Shown here: in pieces, positions 1 to 7,126 of the stretch
Numbering within the stretch: the first letter of the stretch is position 1
How the letters are laid out: each line of letters starts with the position of its first letter
From: Ruminococcus sp. UBA3767
GTDB lineage: Bacteria; Bacillota; Clostridia; Oscillospirales; Ruminococcaceae
Assembly (NCBI GenBank): GCA_002371625.1
Contig: DFFV01000024.1
Span: forward strand, 1-9,351
DNA: 9,351 nucleotides
Direction: 5' to 3'
The notes under the pieces: model-generated
Database searches by the model: none
Seen by the model: the letters and a program-made list of their open reading frames with translations, nothing else
Told to the model about the DNA's origin: nothing
Program-made: the position numbers and the translations under genes

Positions 1-128
1 TCTTTCTCCCTCTTTCTGTCCATGAGGAAGTTGACCGCACCTGTGATCGTGCGTCCTGCCGTCAGCTCATTACCGCCGAAAAATGCAGAATAATCATATT
101 CGTGCAGGAGATCACGGCAGACTTCCAG
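1..128 (-). CDS. Unidentified partial reading frame at left edge
   Basis: This minus-strand frame has no stop from the fucO junction to the window edge and reads like real protein, with stretches such as GLEVCRDLLHEYDYSAFFGG and TAGRTITGAVNFLMD. It is shifted relative to the fucO remnant just upstream, and no start codon with a ribosome-binding site can be assigned. The frame is technically open back to a TAA at 192-194, but that part overlaps fucO sequence, so the genuine segment probably starts near 128. I do not recognise the family. It is probably an internal or C-terminal piece of another gene joined to fucO by deletion or recombination. The alternative is a chance open frame. Confidence 0.3.
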   Translation of the reverse strand, partial: MEVCRDLLHEYDYSAFFGGNELTAGRTITGAVNFLMDRKREK

Positions 129-214
129 CCCTTTGATTGTGCAATAGGAACTATCTCGTTTATTGCACCTTTGCCGTGAAATGAGGTTGTGTTAAGGATT
201 ATTCTGTTTGCAAT
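116..214 (-). pseudogene. fucO: 5' remnant of a fucO-like lactaldehyde reductase gene
   Basis: About 33 codons match the N-terminus of FucO-type iron-containing alcohol dehydrogenases (lactaldehyde/propanediol oxidoreductase): ANRIILN, then a T-S-F-H-G-K-G-A-I stretch, then NEIVP and SKGWKSA. Intact relatives are about 380 residues. Here the similarity ends near position 116 and the frame stops soon after, so only the first tenth survives. A perfect AGGAGG (223-228) lies 8 bases upstream of the expected start, but the start codon is ATT (212-214) instead of ATG. The remnant lies 52 bases downstream of fbp in the same direction and may once have been co-transcribed with it. Identification rests on N-terminal similarity recalled from E. 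coli FucO (MANRMILNE...) and related clostridial proteins. Confidence 0.65.
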
Positions 215-222
215 GATATTTA

Positions 223-228
223 CCTCCT
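223..228 (-). promoter_or_regulatory. Orphan Shine-Dalgarno site of the fucO remnant
   Basis: A consensus AGGAGG on the minus strand lies 8 bases before the ATT that replaces the fucO start codon. An intact site in front of a dead start shows that a real gene began here. Confidence 0.6.
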
Positions 229-266
229 GTTTTATATAGTTTTATTATGCCCTAAATATATTATGA

Positions 267-2204
267 TTACTTGTGGTCGTATCTTTGCTTTATATCACCC
301 GAGCGATATGCCTTGAGAAGCTCTCTGAGGTCATTTATCTGCTCAAGCAGTTCAGCGCCTTTGTCTGTGTCAGAAATATTAGCTCTGTGATTTAACCTTT
401 CTACAAGATGTATCTCAGGAGTTAGTTCGCTCTCGCCTGAGATAAACGGCTTGTGCTCCGCAAGGTTAAGACTGTGTGAATCGTAGATAAGCGTGTAGCC
501 TGCAATACCTGTTGAGCTTTGATATGCTTTTGATATACCGCCGTCGATAACAAACAGCTTGCCGTTTGCCTTTACAGGACTTTCACCGTTTTTGATCTTT
601 ACAGGCACATGACCATTTATGATGTGACCGTTGTTTGGGTCAAGCCCGAACATTTCAAGTATCCGTTCGCAGACCTCAGCCTGCTCGGAGTAGTGATAAT
701 AAGCATTGTAGTTTTCTTTGTGCAAAGCCTTGTCATCAAGATAATATCGCTCAAAGAAAGCCATTTTATCCTTGCCATAAAGCGGAGAAACTGGCCCGCA
801 CCAGAGATACCACATAAAATCTGTTGCGAGTTCTTTTTCCTTGCCCTTTTGTGTGAAATATGCCTTGTTGGCGATGCTGTCAAGTTTGTCAAGCAGCTCC
901 TTACCGGAGTAAGCCTTATCGCCGATCTGCACGCTTTGCAGTCCGCCTTTTTCATCAAGAGGAATACATCCGTGAAACAGCAGATTGCCGTTGGTAGTCT
1001 TGTACATTGAGCCTTTTGAGTACAAAAACCTGATGTGCTCATTCAGCTTTTCGCTGTGCATGAACGAGTTCGCAAGCACCGTCATAAGCTCGGTTTCTTT
1101 ATTTGTGAGCGAAAGCGGAGAAGCTTTATCAACAGTCGGGAAGTCCTTGTCCTTTAGCTCGTATGTCTTGTCACCGATAGTTAGTGTACCGTTTTCAAAA
1201 TCCACACGGCTGAATAGGTCACGCTCCTGCATCCCCCACTCTGGGTTCCGAGCGATAAGCTGCCCCTCAAGCTTTAGCTGTATGACTGTTATAGCCTTGT
1301 GCATTTTTGCGACCAGCTTTGTGTCAACAGGGTCATATATGTTATCATCAAGCGTATTCGGCATATAGATATCGCAGCTGTCGTTTTTGTACACCTCTCC
1401 AGCAAATACCGCCAGCGCACGCAGGTTCAGCCCATATCCGTCCTCGAGAACATCAAAATTATTGTATCTCATTGATATTCTTATTACGTTGGCGATAAGT
1501 GCCCAGTTGCCTGACGCAGCACCCATCCAAGAAATGTCGTGGTTGCCCCATTGTATATCCACATCATGCATGCCGAGCAGTTCGTCCATAATGATATCAG
1601 CTCTCGGACCTCTGTCATAGATATCGCCTATGATATGCAGCCTGTCTATAGCAAGCGACTGTATCAGCTTGCAAAGCGAGATTATAAAATGCTCTGAGAT
1701 ACCTGTGTCGATTATCGTGCTTATAATCTCGTCATAATAGTAATCTTTGTTCACATCGTCTGTGACATTCAGAAGTTCGTCGATTATGTATACTATATCC
1801 TTTGGCACACGCTTTCGCACTCGTGAGCGGGTGTATTTTGCGGATACCGATTCGCAGACAAGTATCAGCCTGTATATAGTCAGCCTGCACCACTCGTCGC
1901 TGAACTTATCGTTTTTGGTCAGCTGCTTTATTTCCTTTTCGGGATAGTATATCAGCGTTGCGAGCTTTTCACGCTCATAAGATGAAACTGTCTTGCCAAG
2001 TGTGAGGTCTATTTTGTTTTTTATCATGCCTGATGCGCTTTTGAGCATATGCAGAAATGCCTCATACTCGCCGTGCATATCGCTGAAAAAGTATTCAGTA
2101 CCCTTTGGCAGACTGCGTATTGCAGAAAGGTTGACTATCTCGGTAGCCGCACTGTCAACATTCGGGAACTCTTTTGCAAGCAGCTGCAAATACTTTTTTT
2201 CCAT
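267..2204 (-). CDS. fbp: Fructose-1,6-bisphosphatase, class III
   Basis: This cytosolic enzyme hydrolyses fructose-1,6-bisphosphate to fructose-6-phosphate and phosphate. At 645 residues it is close to the ~640-670 usual for class III enzymes of Bacillota. It carries the metallophosphoesterase metal-binding motifs in order: DMHGEYEAF (about 42-50), GDIYDRG (193-199), GNHD (220-223) and a C-terminal NGHVPVK followed by an IDGG segment. All metal ligands I can see are intact. The ATG at 2202-2204 is preceded by AAAGGTG at about 5 bases. The gene is last in the fru-pts cluster, 55 bases after ptsI, with a hairpin in the gap. Growth on fructose through FruK yields fructose-1,6-bisphosphate directly, so this gene would supply the fructose-6-phosphate needed for pentose, cell-wall or glycogen synthesis. 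That link is inference from gene order. No terminator is visible after the stop codon. Confidence 0.96.
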   Translation of the reverse strand: MEKKYLQLLAKEFPNVDSAATEIVNLSAIRSLPKGTEYFFSDMHGEYEAFLHMLKSASGMIKNKIDLTLGKTVSSYEREKLATLIYYPEKEIKQLTKNDKFSDEWCRLTIYRLILVCESVSAKYTRSRVRKRVPKDIVYIIDELLNVTDDVNKDYYYDEIISTIIDTGISEHFIISLCKLIQSLAIDRLHIIGDIYDRGPRADIIMDELLGMHDVDIQWGNHDISWMGAASGNWALIANVIRISMRYNNFDVLEDGYGLNLRALAVFAGEVYKNDSCDIYMPNTLDDNIYDPVDTKLVAKMHKAITVIQLKLEGQLIARNPEWGMQERDLFSRVDFENGTLTIGDKTYELKDKDFPTVDKASPLSLTNKETELMTVLANSFMHSEKLNEHIRFLYSKGSMYKTTNGNLLFHGCIPLDEKGGLQSVQIGDKAYSGKELLDKLDSIANKAYFTQKGKEKELATDFMWYLWCGPVSPLYGKDKMAFFERYYLDDKALHKENYNAYYHYSEQAEVCERILEMFGLDPNNGHIINGHVPVKIKNGESPVKANGKLFVIDGGISKAYQSSTGIAGYTLIYDSHSLNLAEHKPFISGESELTPEIHLVERLNHRANISDTDKGAELLEQINDLRELLKAYRSGDIKQRYDHK

Positions 2205-2222
2205 TGTATCACCTTTATCGTG

Positions 2223-2256
2223 TTAAGCAGACAATAATTTTATATTGTCGGCTTAA
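2223..2256 (-). promoter_or_regulatory. Intercistronic hairpin between ptsI and fbp
   Basis: An inverted repeat fills most of the 55-base gap: TTAAGC-N-GACAATA against TATTGTC-N-GCTTAA, 13 pairs plus one mismatch, with a 6-base loop. It starts 3 bases after the ptsI stop. No U-tract follows on the minus strand, so it is not a canonical terminator. It could be a processing or 3'-stabilising element, or a weak attenuator lowering fbp expression. Confidence 0.5.
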
Positions 2257-2259
2257 ATG

Positions 2260-3894
2260 CTATTTAGAAAGATCTATATTTCTTACTGCATCTCGTACTT
2301 TTAGAACGAAAGTCGGAGAAACGGAGAGTTCGTCTATTCCCATTCGCAGGAACGCTTCTGTAAGAGTAGTATCGGCTCCAAGCTCACCGCAAATGCCTAT
2401 CCATGCACCATGTTCGTGTGCATTTTTAGCTGACATCTCGATAAGTCTGAGAATAGCCTCGTGGTGAGTATCGACAAATTCTTCAAGCTTTGAGTTCTGT
2501 CTGTCACAAGCAAGCGTGTACTGAGTAAGGTCGTTTGTGCCAACGCTGAAGAAATCTACCATTGGTGCGAGCCTGTCGCTTATAACTGCTGCCGCAGGTG
2601 TTTCTATCATAATACCAAGCTCTACATCATCAGAGAATGCAACGCCGTCGGCTTTAAGCTCAGCCTTGACTTCTTCGCAAATAGCTTTTATCTTTTCAAG
2701 TTCCGAAACGCTTGTGATCATCGGGAACATTATGCCAAGATTACCAAAAGCGGAAGCTCTGTATAAAGCTCTTAACTGAGTCTTGAAGATGTCAGGTCTT
2801 GTAAGGCAAATTCTTATAGCTCTGTAGCCGAGTGCGGGGTTTTCCTCTTTGTCAAGGTTAAAGTAGTCAACCTGCTTGTCAGCACCGATATCAAGCGTTC
2901 TTATGATGACTTTTTTGCCTGCCATGCTTTCAAGAACTTTTTTGTATGCAGCAAACTGCTGTTCTTCGGTAGGGTAGTCGCTGCTCTCAAGATACAAAAA
3001 CTCACTTCTGAAAAGCCCGATACCGCCTGCATCATTTGCAAGCACAGCACCGATATGATCCACTCCGCCGATATTTGCGAAAATATTTATCTTAGTTCCG
3101 TCGAGAGTAACATTTTCCTTGCCTTTGAGTTCCTGTAACAGGCGTTTCTTGTCCTCGTCCTCTTTTTTCTTCTTTTTAAGTCGTGACGTTGTTTCGTCAT
3201 CAGGTTTAATGAATATCTCGCCTGTGTACCCGTCAACGCCCGCAAAGTCACCGTCATGGATAGCCTTGAGAAAGTCTTCGCCTGCACCGATTATTGCAGG
3301 GATATTCATGTTCCTTGCAAGAATAGCTGTGTGAGAATTTGAGGACCCGAAAGCAGTCACGAATGCAAGCACCTTGTCCTTGTCAAGTAAAACAGTCTCG
3401 CTCGGAGCAAGATCATCAGCACAGATTATGACCTTTTCATCGCTCTCACCGCTGTCAACATCATCAGCTGCCAGATTGCGGATTATTCTGTTTGAGATGT
3501 CCTTTACATCAGCCGACCTTGCCTGCATATAAGCATCGTCCATAGAGGCAAACATCTCAGCAAAATTTTCAGCCGTCACGGCAACTGCGTATTCAGCATT
3601 GACAGACTGTGTTTCAATGATGTTTTGTATGGACTCATTGTAGTCATCGTCCTCGATCATCATCATGTGTATCTCAAAGATCTGAGCATTAGCTTCTCCA
3701 ACTTCTTTGAGTGCCTTTTCGTATATTTCTGAAAGCTGTCTTGCGGATTCTTCTTTTGCCGCAGCAAGACGTGCTTTTTCTGCTTCAATATCATCAACAT
3801 GGACCCTTTTTACCGATGCTTCCTTACGCTTGAAAACGGATATCTTGCCCAAAGCGATAGCACCATAAACCCCTTTGCCTTTGAATGTGGTCAT
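2260..3894 (-). CDS. ptsI: Phosphoenolpyruvate-protein phosphotransferase (PTS enzyme I)
   Basis: Cytosolic enzyme I takes phosphate from PEP onto a histidine and passes it to HPr, the first step for all PTS sugars. The 544 residues compare with about 570-575 in B. subtilis and E. coli. The N-terminal HPr-binding helical region (to about 145) is followed by the phosphohistidine site SNSHTAILAR with His at about 188. The C-terminal PEP-binding barrel has the signature DFFSVGTNDLTQYTLACDR, and the catalytic Cys lies in GICGELG. The usual GG(K/R)TSH reads GSSNSH here, but the His is kept. The frame is open to a GTG at 3901-3903, but that codon overlaps the AGGAGG (3903-3908). The ATG at 3892-3894, 8 bases downstream of AGGAGG, is the right start and gives MTTFKGKGVYG. 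The gene follows ptsH after 76 bases containing a strong hairpin. Confidence 0.96.
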   Translation of the reverse strand: MTTFKGKGVYGAIALGKISVFKRKEASVKRVHVDDIEAEKARLAAAKEESARQLSEIYEKALKEVGEANAQIFEIHMMMIEDDDYNESIQNIIETQSVNAEYAVAVTAENFAEMFASMDDAYMQARSADVKDISNRIIRNLAADDVDSGESDEKVIICADDLAPSETVLLDKDKVLAFVTAFGSSNSHTAILARNMNIPAIIGAGEDFLKAIHDGDFAGVDGYTGEIFIKPDDETTSRLKKKKKEDEDKKRLLQELKGKENVTLDGTKINIFANIGGVDHIGAVLANDAGGIGLFRSEFLYLESSDYPTEEQQFAAYKKVLESMAGKKVIIRTLDIGADKQVDYFNLDKEENPALGYRAIRICLTRPDIFKTQLRALYRASAFGNLGIMFPMITSVSELEKIKAICEEVKAELKADGVAFSDDVELGIMIETPAAAVISDRLAPMVDFFSVGTNDLTQYTLACDRQNSKLEEFVDTHHEAILRLIEMSAKNAHEHGAWIGICGELGADTTLTEAFLRMGIDELSVSPTFVLKVRDAVRNIDLSK

Positions 3895-3919
3895 ATAACA
3901 CACCTCCTGAAAATTGATA

Positions 3920-3943
3920 GGGCGGCGGTTTTGTCCGCCGCCC
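3920..3943 (-). promoter_or_regulatory. GC-rich intercistronic hairpin between ptsH and ptsI
   Basis: A perfect 9-bp stem, GGGCGGCGG against CCGCCGCCC, with a 6-base loop lies between the ptsH stop (3971) and the ptsI Shine-Dalgarno site. Only a loose TATCAATTTTC follows on the minus strand, so termination would be partial at most. HPr is normally needed in excess over enzyme I. The hairpin could reduce read-through to ptsI or protect the 3' end of an upstream fru-ptsH message. Function is inferred; the stem itself is unambiguous. Confidence 0.65.
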
Positions 3944-3970
3944 CAGATAAGCTTTTTGTTCTATAGCAGA

Positions 3971-4237
3971 TTATTCACCGAAACCGTCTTCAAACATTGC
4001 AACGAATTCGTCAAGTACAGCCTGCTCGTTACCGCCGTTAGCGATGATTTCAACATCAGTACCTTTCTTTATTCCTGCAGCCATTATCTGCATGATAGCC
4101 TTTGCCTTAATGTCTTTTCCGTTAGCTTTCATAGTAACTTCTGTGTCAGGATGCTCCTTAGCAAGCTTAGCAATCATGCCTGCAGGTCTCATGTGCATAC
4201 CCTCTGCGTTTACGATTGTTACGTTCTTTGATACCAT
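3971..4237 (-). CDS. ptsH: Phosphocarrier protein HPr, without the regulatory serine
   Basis: HPr is a small cytosolic protein that carries phosphate from enzyme I to the EIIA domains. The length, 88 residues, is normal. The active site reads EGMHMRPAG with the phosphoacceptor His at 15 and the conserved Arg17 and Pro18. In Bacillota the second helix carries Ser46 within a K-S-I-M motif, the target of HPr kinase. Here the aligned stretch is AKAIMQIMA, so the position (residue 47 because of one extra residue before it) is Ala. The protein should work in sugar transport but cannot take the usual seryl phosphate used in CcpA-dependent catabolite repression. A Shine-Dalgarno GGAGAG lies 7 bases before ATG. 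The gene sits 43 bases after fruA and before ptsI, so general PTS genes are embedded in a fructose operon. Confidence 0.95.
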   Translation of the reverse strand: MVSKNVTIVNAEGMHMRPAGMIAKLAKEHPDTEVTMKANGKDIKAKAIMQIMAAGIKKGTDVEIIANGGNEQAVLDEFVAMFEDGFGE

Positions 4238-4280
4238 AATGAATCTCTCCTTTTATAAAATTGAGTTTTGAGTTACTGTT

Positions 4281-6200
4281 TTATGCGTCCTGAGGCTGCT
4301 TCTTTTTAAGAAGTGCCAGCATTATCATTCCGACTAAAGAACCGATTACCAGTGCCAGTACATATTTAACAGGGCTTCCCACTACAGGGAATACGAATAT
4401 ACCTCCGTGAGGTGCTCTCAGTGTGCAGTTGAATGCCATTGAAAGACCGCCCGCCGTTGCTGCACCTATCATACAAGAGGGTATTACTCTTGCAGGGTCA
4501 GCTGCAGCATAGGGGATAGCACCCTCAGTGATGAAGCTCAGTCCCATGATGTAGTTTACAGGGCCGTTCTTGCGCTCATCAGCAGTAAATCTGTTTCTGA
4601 AGAAGGTTGTTGCAAGCGCTATAGCGATAGGCGGTACCATTCCGCCGACCATTACAGCCGCCATTATATCAAAATTGCCCGAAGCGATTGATGCTGTTCC
4701 GAAAACGTAGGCTGCCTTGTTGAAAGGTCCGCCCATGTCGATAGACATCATTGCACCTAATATACAGCCGAGCAGCACCTTGCTGGAGCTTCCCATATTT
4801 GTGAGGAAGTTTGCAAGGCCTTCGTTGAGAAGTCCCATTACAGGGTTTACAGCGCACATCATAAGTGCCACTATCGCAAGACCGCCAAGCGGATAAATGA
4901 GTACGGGCTTGATACCGTTCAGTGACTTAGGGAGCTTATCGCAGGCCTTTTCAAGACCCAGCATGATAAATCCGCCAAGGAAGCCTGCCAGCAGAGCACC
5001 TAAAAAGCCTGAGGGAACGTCTCCTGCAGGGTGAGCAAAGGTAGCACCTGCGGCTGCCATAGCGCCGCCTGCCATACCTACCAGAAGTCCCGGTCTGTCA
5101 GCGATACTGAGCCCTATATAGCCTGCAAGTATCGGAATCATAAACTGGAATGCATAGTTTCCTATAGTCTTGAACCATGCAGCAGCAGCAAGGTGAGTAC
5201 CGAAGTCACCGTCCTGCGGTACGCCGCCGATTGAGTCAATAAGGAATGCCAGTGCTATGAAGATACCTCCTGCAACAGTAAACGGCAGCATATTCGATAC
5301 ACCGTTCATAAGGTGCTTATAAAGCTTTCTTCCGAAGCTCTCGCCGTCGCCCGATGAAGCCTGACTGCTGTCCGAGCCGCCCTCGTGGTGATAAACAGGA
5401 GCGTCACCTGCTTCTATCCTGTTGATAAGCTCCTCGGGTATCTTGATACCGTCGGAGACCTTGGTTTTTATAACCTTCTTGCCGTTGAAGCGAGCCATCT
5501 CGACTGTCTTATCAGCCGCAACTATGATACCGTCGCAGCCGTCGATGTCCTCCTGTGTGAGAACATTCTTTGCTCCGCCCGAGCCGTTTGTCTCAACCTT
5601 GATAGAGATACCAAGCTTCTTTCCTGCCTTCTCCAGAGCCTCGGCAGCCATGTAGGTGTGCGCTATACCTGTAGGACAGGCTGTAACTGCCAGCACCCTG
5701 TAGCCCTGTGCCTCTGCCTTTTGTTCAGCAGGCTCGTCAGGATATTTTTCTTTCTCCATATCGTCGATTATTTTCAGGAATTCTTCCTTGTCCTTTGCAT
5801 TCAGAAGCTTCTCCCTGAAATCCTCGTCCATAAGAATAGTCATTAGACGTGACAGCACCTCAAGGTGAACATCACCGTCATTCGGGGCTGCTATCATAAA
5901 CAGCAGATTTGAAGGCTCATCGTCAAGAGCCTCATAGTCAACACCCTCGGGAACTGTCATTGCTGCCAGCGACGGTGCTTTTACTGCCTCGCTCTTTGCG
6001 TGAGGTATTGCAATACCCTCACCTACGGCTGTCGAGCCCTTTTCCTCTCTCGCAAGGATACCTGCTTTGTAGGCTTCCTTGTCAGCGATATTTCCGCCCT
6101 TGACTTGCAGCTCAATCAGCAAATCAATTGCTTCGGGCTTGCTTTTGGGTGCTGCATTCAGTGCAATACTTTCCTTACTGAGCAGATCAACTATTCGCAT
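4281..6200 (-). CDS. fruA: Fructose-specific PTS permease, EIIABC fusion
   Basis: This membrane transporter imports fructose while phosphorylating it at C1. The 639 residues hold three domains in the order A-B-C. EIIA (about 1-150) has the phosphohistidine in GIAIPHAKS (His67). EIIB (about 167-268) has the phosphocysteine in VTACPTGIAHTY (Cys175). A Ser/Gly-rich linker (about 272-288) leads to EIIC (about 290-635), which has multiple hydrophobic membrane segments and the conserved motif ITEGAIPYAAADP. The C-terminus ends in a lysine-rich cytoplasmic tail. The start ATG has a perfect AGGAGG (6208-6213) 7 bases upstream. The gene follows fruK by 25 bases. Domain order and the fruK neighbour point to fructose; mannose or a related ketose cannot be excluded from sequence alone. 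All phosphorylation residues are present, so it appears functional. Confidence 0.96.
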   Translation of the reverse strand: MRIVDLLSKESIALNAAPKSKPEAIDLLIELQVKGGNIADKEAYKAGILAREEKGSTAVGEGIAIPHAKSEAVKAPSLAAMTVPEGVDYEALDDEPSNLLFMIAAPNDGDVHLEVLSRLMTILMDEDFREKLLNAKDKEEFLKIIDDMEKEKYPDEPAEQKAEAQGYRVLAVTACPTGIAHTYMAAEALEKAGKKLGISIKVETNGSGGAKNVLTQEDIDGCDGIIVAADKTVEMARFNGKKVIKTKVSDGIKIPEELINRIEAGDAPVYHHEGGSDSSQASSGDGESFGRKLYKHLMNGVSNMLPFTVAGGIFIALAFLIDSIGGVPQDGDFGTHLAAAAWFKTIGNYAFQFMIPILAGYIGLSIADRPGLLVGMAGGAMAAAGATFAHPAGDVPSGFLGALLAGFLGGFIMLGLEKACDKLPKSLNGIKPVLIYPLGGLAIVALMMCAVNPVMGLLNEGLANFLTNMGSSSKVLLGCILGAMMSIDMGGPFNKAAYVFGTASIASGNFDIMAAVMVGGMVPPIAIALATTFFRNRFTADERKNGPVNYIMGLSFITEGAIPYAAADPARVIPSCMIGAATAGGLSMAFNCTLRAPHGGIFVFPVVGSPVKYVLALVIGSLVGMIMLALLKKKQPQDA

Positions 6201-6225
6201 AAGATAACCTCCTTCTATTTAAATG

Positions 6226-7125
6226 TCAGAGCGTTCTCAGCAGCTCTGCTATTTTCTCTTTTGTTGCCAGACCGTCAGAAAATGCCGTTGCACCGCCTGT
6301 TGCAGTTCCGAGCTTTAGCGCATATTCATAGTCTCCGTCCATAGACCCTGCTACAAATCCTGCGACCATTGAATCTCCTGCACCGACTGAGTTTTTCACC
6401 TTGCCTTTGCAGACTCCGCAAATGTGAGTCTTGCCGTTCTCATCAAGCAGCAGTGCACCGTCGCCTGCCATTGACACCAAAACGTTTTTTGCTCCCATAT
6501 CCTGAAGCTTTTTTGCATATTCGGCAATCTCATCATTAGTTTTGAGCACCACTCCGAACATCTCGCCAAGTTCGTGATTGTTAGGCTTTATAAGGAATGG
6601 TTTGTATTTGAGCACGTTCATAAGCAGATCTTTTGTAGCATCGACTACTACCTTTATTTTTCGGTCGGACAGCCTCTCGATTATCCTTTCGTAAATATCA
6701 GAAGGTAAGCTGTTTGGTATACTTCCTGCAAGGATTATCGTGTCACCGTCTGTAAGCTTGTCGAGCTTTTCAAATAGCTTTGCAATAGCTTCATCATCAA
6801 TATCAGGTCCTTGACCGTTAAGCTCAGTTTCTTCCGCTGATTTTATCTTGACGTTTATTCTTGAGTTGCCTTTTTCAAGCTTTACAAAATCAGTGTGTAC
6901 ACCCATTTGTGAAACGCCTTTTTCAATAGCTTCACCTGTGAATCCAGCAACAAACCCCAAAGCCTTTGACTCTATACCGAGTTCTTTTAGCACTATCGAA
7001 ACGTTTATGCCTTTTCCTCCAAAGTACATCTCTTCGGCATTGGAACGGTTCACCTGCCCGAGTACCATATCGCCCGTGTGTACAACATAGTCGATAGCAG
7101 GGTTAAAAGTAACAGTATAAACCAC
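6226..7125 (-). CDS. fruK: 1-phosphofructokinase
   Basis: This cytosolic PfkB-family (ribokinase fold) kinase phosphorylates fructose-1-phosphate from FruA to fructose-1,6-bisphosphate with ATP. The 299 residues match the family's usual ~300. The N-terminus TVTFNPAIDY and the substrate-loop GGKGINVS (about 36-43) are typical of the FruK/LacC group. NSVGAGDSMVAGF near the C-terminus is the PfkB signature, with the catalytic Asp at 251. LacC-type tagatose-6-phosphate kinase is the alternative, but fruA and fruR neighbours favour FruK. The start is a GTG (7123-7125). Its Shine-Dalgarno AGGAGG (7135-7140) lies within the last codons of fruR. Only one base separates the fruR stop from this start, so translation is probably coupled. 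The gene ends in TGA, showing TGA is used as a stop here. Confidence 0.95.
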   Translation of the reverse strand: MVYTVTFNPAIDYVVHTGDMVLGQVNRSNAEEMYFGGKGINVSIVLKELGIESKALGFVAGFTGEAIEKGVSQMGVHTDFVKLEKGNSRINVKIKSAEETELNGQGPDIDDEAIAKLFEKLDKLTDGDTIILAGSIPNSLPSDIYERIIERLSDRKIKVVVDATKDLLMNVLKYKPFLIKPNNHELGEMFGVVLKTNDEIAEYAKKLQDMGAKNVLVSMAGDGALLLDENGKTHICGVCKGKVKNSVGAGDSMVAGFVAGSMDGDYEYALKLGTATGGATAFSDGLATKEKIAELLRTL

Positions 7126-7126
7126 G

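Noticed and set aside
209..214. ATT (212-214) or the overlapping TTG (211-213) as a working start for the fucO remnant
   Set aside because: TTG opens a frame that stops after four codons, and the ATT frame loses similarity after ~33 codons and stops soon after, so no functional protein results.
2223..2256. ptsI-fbp hairpin as a rho-independent terminator
   Set aside because: No run of T follows the stem on the minus strand.
3892..3903. ptsI starting at GTG 3901-3903
   Set aside because: That codon overlaps the AGGAGG itself; the ATG at 3892-3894 has correct 8-base spacing and gives the expected N-terminus.
5385..5846. 153-codon plus-strand open frame inside fruA
   Set aside because: It lies wholly antisense to a well-supported EIIAB coding region and has no recognisable protein features.
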